DNA of 64,000 bases, from positions 124,001-188,000 of the forward strand of contig NZ_LFIO01001065.1 of the NCBI RefSeq assembly GCF_001187535.1, read 5' to 3'. This stretch comes from Rhizobium ecuadorense. GTDB taxonomy: Bacteria > Pseudomonadota > Alphaproteobacteria > Rhizobiales > Rhizobiaceae. A model generated the notes under the pieces. It was given only the letters and a program-made list of their open reading frames with translations, searched no databases and was not told the DNA's origin. A program made the position numbers and the translations under genes. Shown one piece after another: positions 54,353 to 63,397 of the stretch (positions within the stretch are counted from its first letter, which is position 1; every line of letters begins with the position of its first letter).

Positions 54353-54436
54353 CGCGCCGCTCCCTTACCTTGTGCCTCAGATGTGACCTATATAGATCAT
54401 CGCCACTTCACTTCCTACCGCCGGGAGGCATGCAAA

Positions 54437-55321
54437 ATGACGCGCGAGACATCAGGGCCTTCGGCGATGGAGACGCTGCTTTCGACGCTCGACCTGGAGC
54501 CGATCGAAGTCGATATCTTCCGTGGGCGCAGCCCGCAAGCCGGCTGGCAGCGGGTCTTCGGCGGCCAGGTGATCGGCCAGGCGCTGATGGCGGCGCAGCG
54601 CACCATCGAGGGCGCGCGTTTCGTGCATTCGCTGCATGCTTATTTCATGCGCCCCGGCGATCCCTCGGTGCCGATCATCTATCAGGCGGAGCGGATCCGC
54701 GACGGATCGAGCTTCAATACGCGGCGCGTCGTCGCCATCCAGCACGGCAAGGCGATCTTGACGCTGTCGGCCTCCTTCCAGGTGGAGGAGCCGGGCTTCG
54801 ACCACCAGATCGCCATGCCCGAGGTGCAGATGCCGGAGGCGCTGCTCGGCGAACAGCAGATCAAGGATCAGTATCTGACGCATGCGCCGGAGGCGATCCG
54901 AAAATACTGGCAGCGCGAGCGGCCGATCGAGATCCGTCCCGTCTCGCTGACGCATTATTTTTCCGACAAGAAGCTCGATCCCAGACAAGATGTCTGGGTG
55001 CGCGCCACCGGCCCGGTTCCCGACGACCGGCTTTATCAGGCGGCCGTCCTTGCCTATCTCTCGGATATGACGCTGCTCGATACGTCGCTCTATGCGCACG
55101 GCACCTCCATCTTTGACCAGAGCCTGCAGGTGGCGAGCCTCGATCATTCCATGTGGTTCCACAGACCCTGCAGGCTCGACGACTGGCTGCTCTACACGCA
55201 GGACAGCCCCTCGGCTTCGGGCGCCAGAGGGCTGACCCGGGGCAGCCTCTTTACCCGATCGGGTGAGCTGATCGCCTCCGTTGCGCAGGAAGGTCTGATT
55301 CGGAAAAAGGCAAATGAATAA
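54437..55321 (+). CDS. tesB: Acyl-CoA thioesterase II
   Basis: TesB hydrolyses medium- and long-chain acyl-CoA. The 294-residue protein has a double hot-dog fold, with VFGGQVIGQALMAAQRTI (~40-57), VHSLHAYFMRPGDPSVPI (~63-80), and a second half with AYLSDMTLLDTSLYAHG (~209-225), the DHSMWFHRP segment and GLTRGSLFTRSGELIASVAQEGLIR (~262-286), where the Asp/Thr/Gln active site lies. The start at 54437 is preceded by GGGAGG; the long in-frame extension to 53474 runs antisense through the hydroxylase gene and is rejected. Confidence 0.94.
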   Translation: MTRETSGPSAMETLLSTLDLEPIEVDIFRGRSPQAGWQRVFGGQVIGQALMAAQRTIEGARFVHSLHAYFMRPGDPSVPIIYQAERIRDGSSFNTRRVVAIQHGKAILTLSASFQVEEPGFDHQIAMPEVQMPEALLGEQQIKDQYLTHAPEAIRKYWQRERPIEIRPVSLTHYFSDKKLDPRQDVWVRATGPVPDDRLYQAAVLAYLSDMTLLDTSLYAHGTSIFDQSLQVASLDHSMWFHRPCRLDDWLLYTQDSPSASGARGLTRGSLFTRSGELIASVAQEGLIRKKANE

Positions 55322-55344
55322 ATAATATGCATCTTTGAAAATTT

Positions 55345-55359
55345 GCGCATTATTTGTGC
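55345..55359. promoter_or_regulatory. NtrC-like binding site upstream of glnK
   Basis: GCGC-ATTATTT-GTGC matches the NtrC pattern GCAC-N7-GTGC at 7 of 8 fixed bases and lies about 110 bp upstream of the sigma-54 promoter element, a normal enhancer distance. Confidence 0.55.
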
Positions 55360-55370
55360 GCTTGTTGGGC

Positions 55371-55392
55371 GGTCATTTGCCGGTCATTTGCC
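55371..55392. repeat. Tandem duplication of an 11-bp unit
   Basis: GGTCATTTGCC occurs twice in direct tandem between the NtrC-like site and the sigma-54 element. One unit equals about one helical turn. Function unknown. Confidence 0.8.
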
Positions 55393-55454
55393 TGTTTATT
55401 GGCGCCCTATATTATAGTTGTTGTTTTTCAATAAGTTATATCCCGCCTCGAATC

Positions 55455-55470
55455 TGGCACGTCCTTTGAA
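55455..55470 (+). promoter_or_regulatory. Sigma-54 (RpoN) promoter of glnK-amtB
   Basis: TGGCACG-TCCT-TTGAA matches the -24/-12 consensus TGGCACG-N4-TTGCW with one change (A for C in the -12 GC). It lies 85 bp before the glnK start. With the NtrC-like site upstream this fits nitrogen-limited induction. Confidence 0.82.
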
Positions 55471-55536
55471 TGTATATCGCCGGTCGCTGTCCAGGAATGT
55501 CAGCGGCAAGGAGAGTCGGCTCCGTGCCGAGGATAA

Positions 55537-55893
<357 letters not shown>

Positions 55894-55918
55894 GCCGCAG
55901 ATCAAGGAGCTTTTTTCA

Positions 55919-57352
55919 ATGTCGACTTCGAAGTTTTCTTCCCCCTTTGCGCTGATCTGCGCAACAACAGCTGCGCTTCTAGCGCCGGTTGTCGCTTTCG
56001 CGCAGGAGGCTGCGCCCGCCGCCGCCACGACCGCTGCTGCCGCTCCGGCCTTCACCATGGACAAGGGTGACAATGCCTGGATGCTCATCTCCTCGGCGCT
56101 CGTTCTGCTGATGACCATCCCCGGTCTTGCGCTGTTCTACGGCGGCCTCGTGCGCGCCAAGAACATGCTCTCCGTGCTGATGCAGGTGTTCATGATCACC
56201 GCCGTCGTGGCGCTGCTTTGGGTGACCTACGGTTATTCGCTCGCCTTCACCGACGGCGGCTCGCTGAACAGCTTCGTCGGCGGCTTCTCGAAGGCGTTCC
56301 TGGCCGGCGTCAACACCTCGTCGCTCGCCGAAACCTTCTCGAAGGGCGTCGCCATTCCGGAATACACCTTCATCGTCTTCCAGATGACCTTCGCCTGCAT
56401 CACGCCCGGCCTGATCGTCGGCGCCTTCGCCGAGCGCGTCAAGTTCTCGGCCGTCATGCTCTTCGTCGTGCTCTGGGTCACCTTCATCTACTTCCCGATG
56501 GCGCATATGGTCTGGTTCTGGGGCGGTCCGAGCTCCTACACCTCGCCGGCCGGCCTGATCTTCTCCTACGGCGCAATCGACTTTGCCGGCGGCACGGTCG
56601 TCCACATCAATGCCGGTATCGCCGGCCTTGTCGGCGCCATCATGCTCGGCAAGCGCACGGGCTATAAGAAGGAAATCATGGCTCCGCATTCGATGACCCT
56701 GACCATGGTCGGCGCATCGCTGCTCTGGGTCGGCTGGTTCGGCTTCAACGCCGGCTCCAACCTCGAAGCCAATGGCTATGCCTCGCTTGCCTTTATCAAC
56801 ACCTTCGTCGCGACGGCAGCTGCCGCCGTCTCCTGGTGCATCATCGAAAGCCTCGCCCGCGGCAAGGCCTCGATGCTCGGCGGTGCTTCCGGCGCGGTTG
56901 CCGGTCTCGTCGCCATCACGCCTGCGGCAGGTTTTGCCGGCCCGATGGGCTCGATCGTTCTAGGCCTGATCGTCTCGCCGGTCTGCTACTTCTTCGTCGA
57001 CGTCGTGAAGAACAAGTTCAACTACGACGACAGCCTCGACGTCTTCGGCGTGCATTGCGTCGGCGGCATCATCGGCGCTCTCGGCACCGGCATCCTCGTC
57101 AACCCGGCGCTCGGCGGTGCAGGCATCGTCGATTATTCGACGGCCGATTTCGCAGCCTCCTATGCCGGCACGGCAACCCAGGTACTCGCCCAGGCCAAGG
57201 GTGTGCTGACGACGCTTCTGTGGTCGGGCATCGGTTCGGCGATCCTCTACAAGATCGTCGATGTCGTCATCGGCCTGCGTGTGACCGTCGAAGCCGAGCG
57301 CGAAGGTCTCGACCTTTCGACCCACGGTGAAGCCGCCTACCACTCCTCTTGA
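55919..57352 (+). CDS. amtB: Ammonium transporter AmtB
   Basis: The 477-residue inner-membrane protein has a cleavable signal-like N terminus (FALICATTAALLAPVVAFA) and about eleven membrane segments. Amt hallmarks: ALFYGGLVRAKNMLS (~66-80), FAGGTVVHINAGIAGLVG (~221-238) and FGVHCVGGIIGALGTG (~376-391), which contain the twin pore histidines, and the DVVKNKFNYDDSLDVFGVH cytoplasmic segment. Expression should rise under nitrogen limitation through the sigma-54 promoter before glnK. Three hairpins follow the gene, the last with a T run (57471-57490). Confidence 0.95.
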   Translation: MSTSKFSSPFALICATTAALLAPVVAFAQEAAPAAATTAAAAPAFTMDKGDNAWMLISSALVLLMTIPGLALFYGGLVRAKNMLSVLMQVFMITAVVALLWVTYGYSLAFTDGGSLNSFVGGFSKAFLAGVNTSSLAETFSKGVAIPEYTFIVFQMTFACITPGLIVGAFAERVKFSAVMLFVVLWVTFIYFPMAHMVWFWGGPSSYTSPAGLIFSYGAIDFAGGTVVHINAGIAGLVGAIMLGKRTGYKKEIMAPHSMTLTMVGASLLWVGWFGFNAGSNLEANGYASLAFINTFVATAAAAVSWCIIESLARGKASMLGGASGAVAGLVAITPAAGFAGPMGSIVLGLIVSPVCYFFVDVVKNKFNYDDSLDVFGVHCVGGIIGALGTGILVNPALGGAGIVDYSTADFAASYAGTATQVLAQAKGVLTTLLWSGIGSAILYKIVDVVIGLRVTVEAEREGLDLSTHGEAAYHSS

Positions 57353-57363
57353 TCGCAGCGTTT

Positions 57364-57443
57364 GCGGCGCCCGGCATAAGGGCGCCGCTTCACGGCCCGT
57401 CGCGGCCTATCCAGAGCTTTTCCGGGTTAGACCCGGAAAAGCT
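57364..57443. other. Two perfect hairpins downstream of amtB
   Basis: Hairpin 1 is GCGGCGCCC at 57364-57372 with GGGCGCCGC at 57380-57388. Hairpin 2 is AGCTTTTCCGGGT at about 57415-57427 with ACCCGGAAAAGCT at 57431-57443. Neither is followed by a good T run. They precede the real terminator and may protect the 3' end of the mRNA. Confidence 0.6.
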
Positions 57444-57470
57444 GTCATAGACCGCATTTGGCCCGAACCT

Positions 57471-57490
57471 TTCCAGGTTCGGGCTTTTTT
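57471..57490 (+). terminator. Rho-independent terminator of glnK-amtB
   Basis: GCCCGAACCT and AGGTTCGGGC form a 10-bp stem (to 57484) with a short loop, followed by six T residues at 57485-57490. Confidence 0.9.
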
Positions 57491-57632
57491 AATTTCCCTG
57501 TCCGGAATGCGCGTCCATGCATGCATGGTTAACATCGCTTTAACCCGGCTCTGATTAGGTAGAGCGGACGCATTTTGGCATGGCGAAGCTTCGGTGATTC
57601 GCATGCCCTCAGGCATTGGACGGGTTAGACAC

Positions 57633-60302
57633 ATGGCAAGAAGCACGTCGCCGGCGATGGATGGCCGTCCGGATCGGTTCTCCTTCTCGGCATTCATGCT
57701 GCGGCAGATCCAGGCGCTCATCGGCTTTGCGATCTTTCTGCTGCTGGCGCTCTGCGTCGCGGCGCTGGCGACATGGAACGTCGCCGACCCGAGTTATTCC
57801 TATGCCACGGCCAACCTGCCGACGAATATCCTCGGCTACAGTGGTGCTGCCTTTGCCGATCTCGTCATGCAGTTCCTCGGCCTTGCCAGCGTCGTTTCGA
57901 TGCTGCCGATCGTCGCCTGGGCGCTGGCGCTGATCTCGGGCCGCCGCTTCAGCCGCATCCCCGCCCGTGCCAGCGCCTGGCTTGCCGGTACGGTGCTGTC
58001 CTGCGCCGTGATCGGCTGCTTCCCGCCGCCGCTCACCTGGCCGATCCCGAACGGCATCGGCGGTGTCGTCGGCGATATGATCCTGCGTTTTCCCGCACTT
58101 TTCGTCGGCGCTTATCCCACCGGCACCTTTGCCATGGTCGTCGGCTGCATCTTTGCAGCACCCACCGCCTGGATGATGCTCTTTGCGTCGGGCCTCGTCG
58201 GCCGCAGCGAAGCCGAGGAAGAGATCGAGGAAGATTACGTCGGGACGACAAGCAAGGCCCGCGTCGTCGGAGACGAGGACGAGGAGGACGAGTCGCGCTG
58301 GGTCGCTCTCAGCGGTGCGGTGACGCATGCCTGGTACATGAGCCACGGGCGGCTGCGCCGCCTTCTCGGCATGGGGCCGCGCAAGCGCCGCCAGAGCGAT
58401 TTCGAATCGCCCTATGATTTCAACGATGACGAGTTCGGCACGCTGAACGAACCGGTCCGCGCCAAGACGCCGACCGTCCGCGGCGAGCGCATGGAGCCGT
58501 CGATGGAGGCGCGGCCGGCTTCGCCGCGCCGTATTGTTTCTGCGCCGTCGCTTTCCATCGATGACGATGATGACGACGACGATCGGCCTTTCGATAGCGA
58601 CATGCCGCCGCGCCCGGCCGATATCCTGCCTGACGATGATGACGATGACTGGATGATCCGCGCACCGGCAAAACCCGTCGGCAAGCCGGAACCGCGCGTC
58701 GTCCCCGTGGTGGCGCGTCCGAAGCCCAGCGCCCGCATCGAGCGGGAAGCGCAGGGCTCGTTCATCCGTCCCGAGGGTTTCCAGCTGCCCTCGATGCATC
58801 TGCTCGCCGAGCCGAAGAACGTCGTGCGCGACTCCACGCTTTCAGCCGATGCGCTGGAGCAGAACGCCCGCATGCTCGAAGGCGTGCTCGAGGATTTCGG
58901 CGTCAAGGGCGAGATCATCCATGTTCGTCCGGGCCCCGTCGTCACGCTTTACGAGCTCGAGCCGGCGCCTGGCATCAAGTCGTCGCGCGTCATCGGCCTT
59001 GCCGACGATATCGCCCGCTCGATGAGCGCCATTGCCGCCCGCGTCGCCGTCGTGCCCGGCCGCAATGCGATCGGCATCGAATTGCCGAACCAGACGCGCG
59101 AGACCGTATATCTGCGTGAACTCATCGCGTCTCGGGATTTCGAAGGCAGCAAGGCCAAGCTCGCCATGGCGCTCGGTAAGACGATCGGCGGCGAAGCCGT
59201 CATCGCCGACCTTGCCAAGATGCCGCATCTGCTCGTCGCCGGCACCACCGGCTCCGGCAAATCGGTCGCCATCAATACGATGATCCTGTCGCTGCTCTAC
59301 CGGATGACGCCGGAACAGTGCCGGCTGATCATGATCGACCCGAAGATGCTCGAACTCTCGGTTTATGACGGCATCCCGCATCTGCTCTCGCCCGTCGTCA
59401 CCGATCCGAAGAAGGCGGTCGTCGCGCTGAAATGGACCGTGCGGGAGATGGAAGAGCGCTACAAGAAGATGTCGAAGATCGGTGTGCGCAACATCGACGG
59501 CTTCAACAGCCGCGTCGAGCAGGCCTTGTCGAAGGGCGAGGCGATCTCGCGCACGGTGCAGACCGGTTTCGACCGCCATACCGGCGAGGCCATGTACGAG
59601 ACCGAGGAATTCGATCTCAGGCCGATGCCCTATATCGTCGTCATCATCGACGAGATGGCCGATCTGATGATGGTCGCCGGCAAGGATATCGAAGGCGCCG
59701 TCCAGCGCCTCGCCCAGATGGCGCGCGCCGCCGGCATCCACGTGATCATGGCGACGCAGCGCCCCTCGGTCGACGTCATCACCGGCACGATCAAGGCGAA
59801 CTTCCCGACCCGCATCTCCTTCCAGGTGACCTCGAAGATCGACAGCCGCACGATCCTTGGCGAACAGGGCGCCGAACAGCTGCTCGGCATGGGCGACATG
59901 CTCTACATGGCGGGCGGCGGGCGCATCCAGCGCGTGCACGGTCCGTTCGTTTCGGATGTCGAGGTGGAAGAGATCGTCTCCTACCTGAAAAGCCAGGGCT
60001 CGCCGCAATATCTCGATGCGATCACCGCCGATGACGACGAGGATGGTGACTACGGCGGCGGTGGCCCGGCCGGCACCTCAAACCTTTCGGAATCGGAAGA
60101 TCCCTACGATCAGGCGGTCGCCATCGTGCTGCGTGACGGCAAGGCCTCGACCTCCTACGTCCAACGCCGGCTCGGCATCGGTTACAACCGCGCCGCCTCG
60201 CTCATCGAGCGGATGGAGAAGGAAGGCATCATCGGGCCGGCCAACCATGCGGGCAAACGCGAAATTCTCGTTCCCACAGAAGGCGACATCCTCGACCGCT
60301 GA
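57633..60302 (+). CDS. ftsK: DNA translocase FtsK
   Basis: FtsK couples division to chromosome dimer resolution at the septum. The 889-residue protein has an N-terminal membrane domain with four hydrophobic segments (~30-190), an acidic low-complexity linker (~195-420) containing two Asp runs (8 and 6 residues), and a C-terminal motor: Walker [14 protein letters not shown] (~536-548), Walker [15 protein letters not shown] (~665-678) and the winged-helix gamma domain (~820-885, [24 protein letters not shown]) that reads KOPS-like sites. The start at 57633 ([11 protein letters not shown]) is chosen over 57594 because the upstream codons are unlike a membrane-protein start and a GGGTTAG precedes 57633. 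Confidence 0.95.
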   Translation: MARSTSPAMDGRPDRFSFSAFMLRQIQALIGFAIFLLLALCVAALATWNVADPSYSYATANLPTNILGYSGAAFADLVMQFLGLASVVSMLPIVAWALALISGRRFSRIPARASAWLAGTVLSCAVIGCFPPPLTWPIPNGIGGVVGDMILRFPALFVGAYPTGTFAMVVGCIFAAPTAWMMLFASGLVGRSEAEEEIEEDYVGTTSKARVVGDEDEEDESRWVALSGAVTHAWYMSHGRLRRLLGMGPRKRRQSDFESPYDFNDDEFGTLNEPVRAKTPTVRGERMEPSMEARPASPRRIVSAPSLSIDDDDDDDDRPFDSDMPPRPADILPDDDDDDWMIRAPAKPVGKPEPRVVPVVARPKPSARIEREAQGSFIRPEGFQLPSMHLLAEPKNVVRDSTLSADALEQNARMLEGVLEDFGVKGEIIHVRPGPVVTLYELEPAPGIKSSRVIGLADDIARSMSAIAARVAVVPGRNAIGIELPNQTRETVYLRELIASRDFEGSKAKLAMALGKTIGGEAVIADLAKMPHLLVAGTTGSGKSVAINTMILSLLYRMTPEQCRLIMIDPKMLELSVYDGIPHLLSPVVTDPKKAVVALKWTVREMEERYKKMSKIGVRNIDGFNSRVEQALSKGEAISRTVQTGFDRHTGEAMYETEEFDLRPMPYIVVIIDEMADLMMVAGKDIEGAVQRLAQMARAAGIHVIMATQRPSVDVITGTIKANFPTRISFQVTSKIDSRTILGEQGAEQLLGMGDMLYMAGGGRIQRVHGPFVSDVEVEEIVSYLKSQGSPQYLDAITADDDEDGDYGGGGPAGTSNLSESEDPYDQAVAIVLRDGKASTSYVQRRLGIGYNRAASLIERMEKEGIIGPANHAGKREILVPTEGDILDR

Positions 60303-60441
60303 AATAATCGGCATATATTTCCGATGAGGGCCGGTTTTGCGGAAACCTGACGGCAGCCAAGCCGTTACCTCTCGCGGCCGATGGCAACGCCTTGAAGACG
60401 CCGCCTTTCGGCAGCATGCAGATCGCATAAAGGAGATTTAG

Positions 60442-61110
60442 ATGAGTAATTCCGACGCCTTCCTCTCCGGCCTGACGGTAACGCGGCGCGATCTCCTCGG
60501 TGCCTTTGCTATCGCGGCGACGGCGAGCGCCATTCCCTTCGGCGCTCACGCACAAGCGGCAGCTCCGGCCTCCGGCACCGCGCAGGCGATTGCCGATCAT
60601 TTCTCCGGCGTCACGACGATGCAGGGCGAATTCGTGCAGTTCGGCCCGCGCGGCGAGCAGACCGGTGGCAAGTTCTTCATCCAGCGCCCCGGCAAACTGC
60701 GCTTCAACTATGACGACCCGTCGCCGATGCGGGTGATCGCCGACGGCAAGAACGTCGCCATCGGCAATACCAAGCTGAAAACCTGGGATCTCTATCCGCT
60801 CTCCAAGACGCCGCTCAGCCTGCTGCTCGCGCAGCATATCGACCTGTCGGCCGGCATGGTGAAGGGCGTCAAGGAAGAGTCGGATCTGACGACGATCGCG
60901 CTTGGCAACAATACGGTGTTCGGCAACTCGACCATCACCATGATGTTCGATCCGAAGACCTACGACCTGCGTCAGTGGACGATCACCGACAATCAGGGCA
61001 AGGACACGTCGGTGATGATCTTCAACGTCAAGACCGGCGTGCAGTTCGACGATCGCGTGTTCCGCGTGCCCTATGAGACCATTCCGGGCACACCGCAGTC
61101 TCGTGATTGA
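60442..61110 (+). CDS. lolA: LolA-like outer-membrane lipoprotein carrier protein
   Basis: LolA shuttles lipoproteins across the periplasm from LolCDE to the outer membrane. The 222-residue protein has an N-terminal signal with a twin-arginine pattern (TRRDLLGAFAIAATASAIPFGAHA, RR at 15-16), then the LolA fold: FSGVTTMQGEFVQFGPRGEQ (~54-73), GGKFFIQRPGKLRFNYDDPSPMRVIADG (~75-102) and a C-terminal YDLRQWTITDNQGKDTSVMIF. The Tat-like signal is unusual for LolA and suggests folded export. It lies 139 nt after ftsK, the order found in many proteobacteria. Confidence 0.87.
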   Translation: MSNSDAFLSGLTVTRRDLLGAFAIAATASAIPFGAHAQAAAPASGTAQAIADHFSGVTTMQGEFVQFGPRGEQTGGKFFIQRPGKLRFNYDDPSPMRVIADGKNVAIGNTKLKTWDLYPLSKTPLSLLLAQHIDLSAGMVKGVKEESDLTTIALGNNTVFGNSTITMMFDPKTYDLRQWTITDNQGKDTSVMIFNVKTGVQFDDRVFRVPYETIPGTPQSRD

Positions 61111-61202
61111 GGCGTTTTCGGTTGATCGCCGTATGCGGGCAGTTCCCTCCGGTCCGCCTTTGTTCTAAAGCCCTTTCATGAAAGCGTGAGAGGGCATGGG
61201 GC

Positions 61203-62006
61203 ATGAGCTTTTCGATCACCACCTGGAATATCAACTCTGTGCGGCTGCGCATGCCGATCGTCGAGCAGCTGGTGCTCAAGCACAGGCCGGATATTCTCTG
61301 CCTGCAGGAGACCAAGGTGCCGAACGAGCTCTTTCCGGCCGCACCCTTGCGGGCGATGGGCTATGATCACATCATCATCCATGGCCAGAAGGGCTATCAC
61401 GGTGTCGCGATCGCCTCGCGCATTCCGTTGACGGAGGATCACCGGCAGGATTATTGCGGCGTTGGCGATGCCCGCCACATCTCGGCGATCGTCGAGCGCG
61501 GCAATCGCCGCATCCGGCTGCATAATTTCTACGTTCCGGCCGGCGGCGACGAGCCCGATCGGACGATCAATCCGAAATTCGGCCACAAGCTCGATTTCAT
61601 CGAAGAGATGAAGCAGCTGAAAGCCAATGGTGAGGCGAATACCTCGGCGATCCTTGTCGGCGACCTGAACATCGCACCGCTGGAGCATGATGTCTGGTCG
61701 CACAAGCAGCTCCTGAAGATCGTCAGCCATACGCCCGTCGAGACCGACGGGCTGCTCGAGGTGATGAAGCGCGGCGGCTGGCACGATCTGATGCGCCAGC
61801 ATGTGCCCGAAAGCGAGAAGCTCTATACCTGGTGGAGCTACCGCGCCAAGGACTGGGAGGCTGCCGATCGCGGCCGCCGTCTCGACCACATCTGGTCGTC
61901 ATCGGATCTCGGGCCGCATCTCAAACGCATCGAAATCCTCAAGGAAGCGCGCGGCTGGGATCGACCCTCTGACCACGTGCCGGTGACGGCGCATTTCGAT
62001 TTGTGA
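61203..62006 (+). CDS. xthA: Exodeoxyribonuclease III
   Basis: This Mg-dependent AP endonuclease/3'-exonuclease repairs abasic sites and damaged 3' ends. The 267-residue protein shows TWNINSVRLRMP (~7-18), CLQETKVPNE (~33-42) with the metal-binding Glu, YVPAGGDEPD, the catalytic GDLNIAP (~153-159), and the C-terminal RLDHIWSSSDL and PSDHVPVTA (~257-265) with the active-site Asp-His. The start at 61203 is standard. Its TGA overlaps the next start codon by 1 nt (TGATG), linking it to the ATP-grasp-like gene. Confidence 0.94.
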   Translation: MSFSITTWNINSVRLRMPIVEQLVLKHRPDILCLQETKVPNELFPAAPLRAMGYDHIIIHGQKGYHGVAIASRIPLTEDHRQDYCGVGDARHISAIVERGNRRIRLHNFYVPAGGDEPDRTINPKFGHKLDFIEEMKQLKANGEANTSAILVGDLNIAPLEHDVWSHKQLLKIVSHTPVETDGLLEVMKRGGWHDLMRQHVPESEKLYTWWSYRAKDWEAADRGRRLDHIWSSSDLGPHLKRIEILKEARGWDRPSDHVPVTAHFDL

Positions 62007-62791
62007 TGCAGTGGCTTCTCCAGGAGTTCGAAGACACTCATAAGCTGGCTGAGGCGCTGGACCGGCTCGGCATTTCGTACACCTGGCACAAGGTCGTTCC
62101 GTTCGTCGGCGAACTCATTCCCAAGCCGGTCGTCGCCGATCCAGGCTCGGTGGTCATGTTTGGCTCCTATTCGCTGTGGAGGAACGCCGAGGCGAACGGC
62201 TACCGGCCGGGTGTGTTCAAGCTGCGCCCTTTCGTCCAGGAGCAGGCGTGGCATCCGTATCTTCTCAATGGAGCCGACGCGCTGTTCCTCGCTCTGCGAG
62301 ATGTCCCTGCCCGTCTGGCCGACGATGGAAGGGAATGGTTCCTGCGTCCTGTTGACGACAGCAAGGAGGAGCCCGGCAATGTCAAATCGACGGATGAGAT
62401 CATCCGCATGGCGGAGCGGGTCCTCGCGCTCGACGAAGATGAAATCCCGACAGGATCGCTTCGCCACGACACACTGCTGATGTTCACCAAGCCTGTCCGC
62501 ATTCTGCGCGAATGGCGTCTCTGGGCTGTCAACGATCGTATCGTCACCTACTCGCTCTACAAAGATGGATCACGTGTCATTCATCGCCACGAGATCGATG
62601 CAGATGTGCTGGAGTTCGGGCAGCGGATGGTGGACATCAATCCCGGCTACTCGCCGGCCTATGTCATCGATGTCTGTCGTACCGAAGAGGGATTGAAGCT
62701 GCTTGAGACGAACTGCCTCAACGCCGCAGGATTCTACGCCGCAGACCTGGTCAAGCTTGCCGCAGCAATCGACAGCTTGGCGCACGGCTGA
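62006..62791 (+). CDS. ATP-grasp-like protein (R2K/DUF4343-type)
   Basis: The 261-residue protein resembles stand-alone ATP-grasp proteins: central FKLRPFVQEQAWHPY (~71-85), EWFLRPVDDSKE (~108-119), VRILREWRLWAVNDRIVTYSLYKDGSRV (~166-193), and a C-terminal YVIDVCRTEEGLKLLETNCLNAAGFY (~219-244) with the E-x-N metal/nucleotide motif of ATP-grasp enzymes. Such proteins ligate a carboxylate to an amine or similar nucleophile; the substrate here is unknown. It starts on the xthA stop codon (TGATG), so it is translated with the DNA-repair gene. Start alternatives GTG 62003 and ATG 62006 differ by one codon. Confidence 0.72.
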   Translation: MQWLLQEFEDTHKLAEALDRLGISYTWHKVVPFVGELIPKPVVADPGSVVMFGSYSLWRNAEANGYRPGVFKLRPFVQEQAWHPYLLNGADALFLALRDVPARLADDGREWFLRPVDDSKEEPGNVKSTDEIIRMAERVLALDEDEIPTGSLRHDTLLMFTKPVRILREWRLWAVNDRIVTYSLYKDGSRVIHRHEIDADVLEFGQRMVDINPGYSPAYVIDVCRTEEGLKLLETNCLNAAGFYAADLVKLAAAIDSLAHG

Positions 62792-62823
62792 CGATTTGGC
62801 TGTATGGCTGCGGGCCACTGGGC

Positions 62824-63279
62824 TCAGCTGAAGCGATAGAACTGGCTTGCGGCCTTTGCCGCAAGTTCGGCGATATTGTCGCGGATACGGTTCTCGATCA
62901 GCCGGGCTGCGTCCGGATATTCTTCGATCAGCCGATGGAAAAGGGCGCGGGTGATGCGGATGATGCTGGTGTCCTCGCGGGCGACCGCGGTGAATTTGCG
63001 CTCCACCAGCGTGACCAGCGCCAGCTCGGAGATCAGCGTTCCGGGACCGGCGACCCCTTCTGTCCTCTGAATGCCGTCGCCGCCTGTTGCGCTCAGCTCC
63101 AGGCTGCCGCTGAGGATGACATAGGCGCTCTCGGCGGGCGAACCCTGGCGAAACAGCATCTGGCCGGACGCGATCAGGCGCCGGTCGGCGCCGAAGGCGA
63201 TCAGGCGCAGCTGATCCTCGTTCATGTCCTTGAACAAGGGAAGCTGCGCGAGCATGCGGATGTCGTCAGTCAGCGCCAT
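62824..63279 (-). CDS. Stand-alone cyclic-nucleotide-binding domain protein
   Basis: The 151-residue protein is a Crp-type cNMP-binding beta-roll with LIASGQMLFRQGSPAESAYVILSGSLELSA (~36-65), a phosphate-binding-cassette-like PGTLISELALVTLVERKFTAVAREDTSI (~79-106) and a short helix, but no C-terminal DNA-binding domain. The Arg that contacts the cyclic phosphate in classical cassettes (R-[ST]-A-[ST]) is not obvious. It may be a regulatory partner protein. The start at 63279 (MALTDDIRML) is preferred to an in-frame 63351 that would read through a RIME-like element. Confidence 0.85.
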   Translation of the reverse strand: MALTDDIRMLAQLPLFKDMNEDQLRLIAFGADRRLIASGQMLFRQGSPAESAYVILSGSLELSATGGDGIQRTEGVAGPGTLISELALVTLVERKFTAVAREDTSIIRITRALFHRLIEEYPDAARLIENRIRDNIAELAAKAASQFYRFS

Positions 63280-63296
63280 GCGGGCTTTTCGCCTTA

Positions 63297-63397
63297 GAGC
63301 AATTGCCAGGCAATGCGTGAAACGCTTTTGCCGGGAATTGCGTGAAAACAAAGAGATAGAGCATTTCCGTGATTCGGAGAAAATGGAAATGCTCTAG
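63297..63397. repeat. RIME-like double-palindrome intergenic element (copy 4)
   Basis: Palindrome 1 has GCAATT arms near 63299 and 63337 (AATTGC). Palindrome 2 is AGAGCATTTCC at 63358-63368 with GGAAATGCTCT at 63385-63395. The right edge contains the TAG stop of the response-regulator gene (63394-63396, minus strand). Confidence 0.72.

Noticed and set aside
53474..54436. Long N-terminal extension of the tesB frame
   Set aside because: It runs antisense through the UbiH-family gene; the conserved thioesterase starts at 54437 after a good ribosome site.
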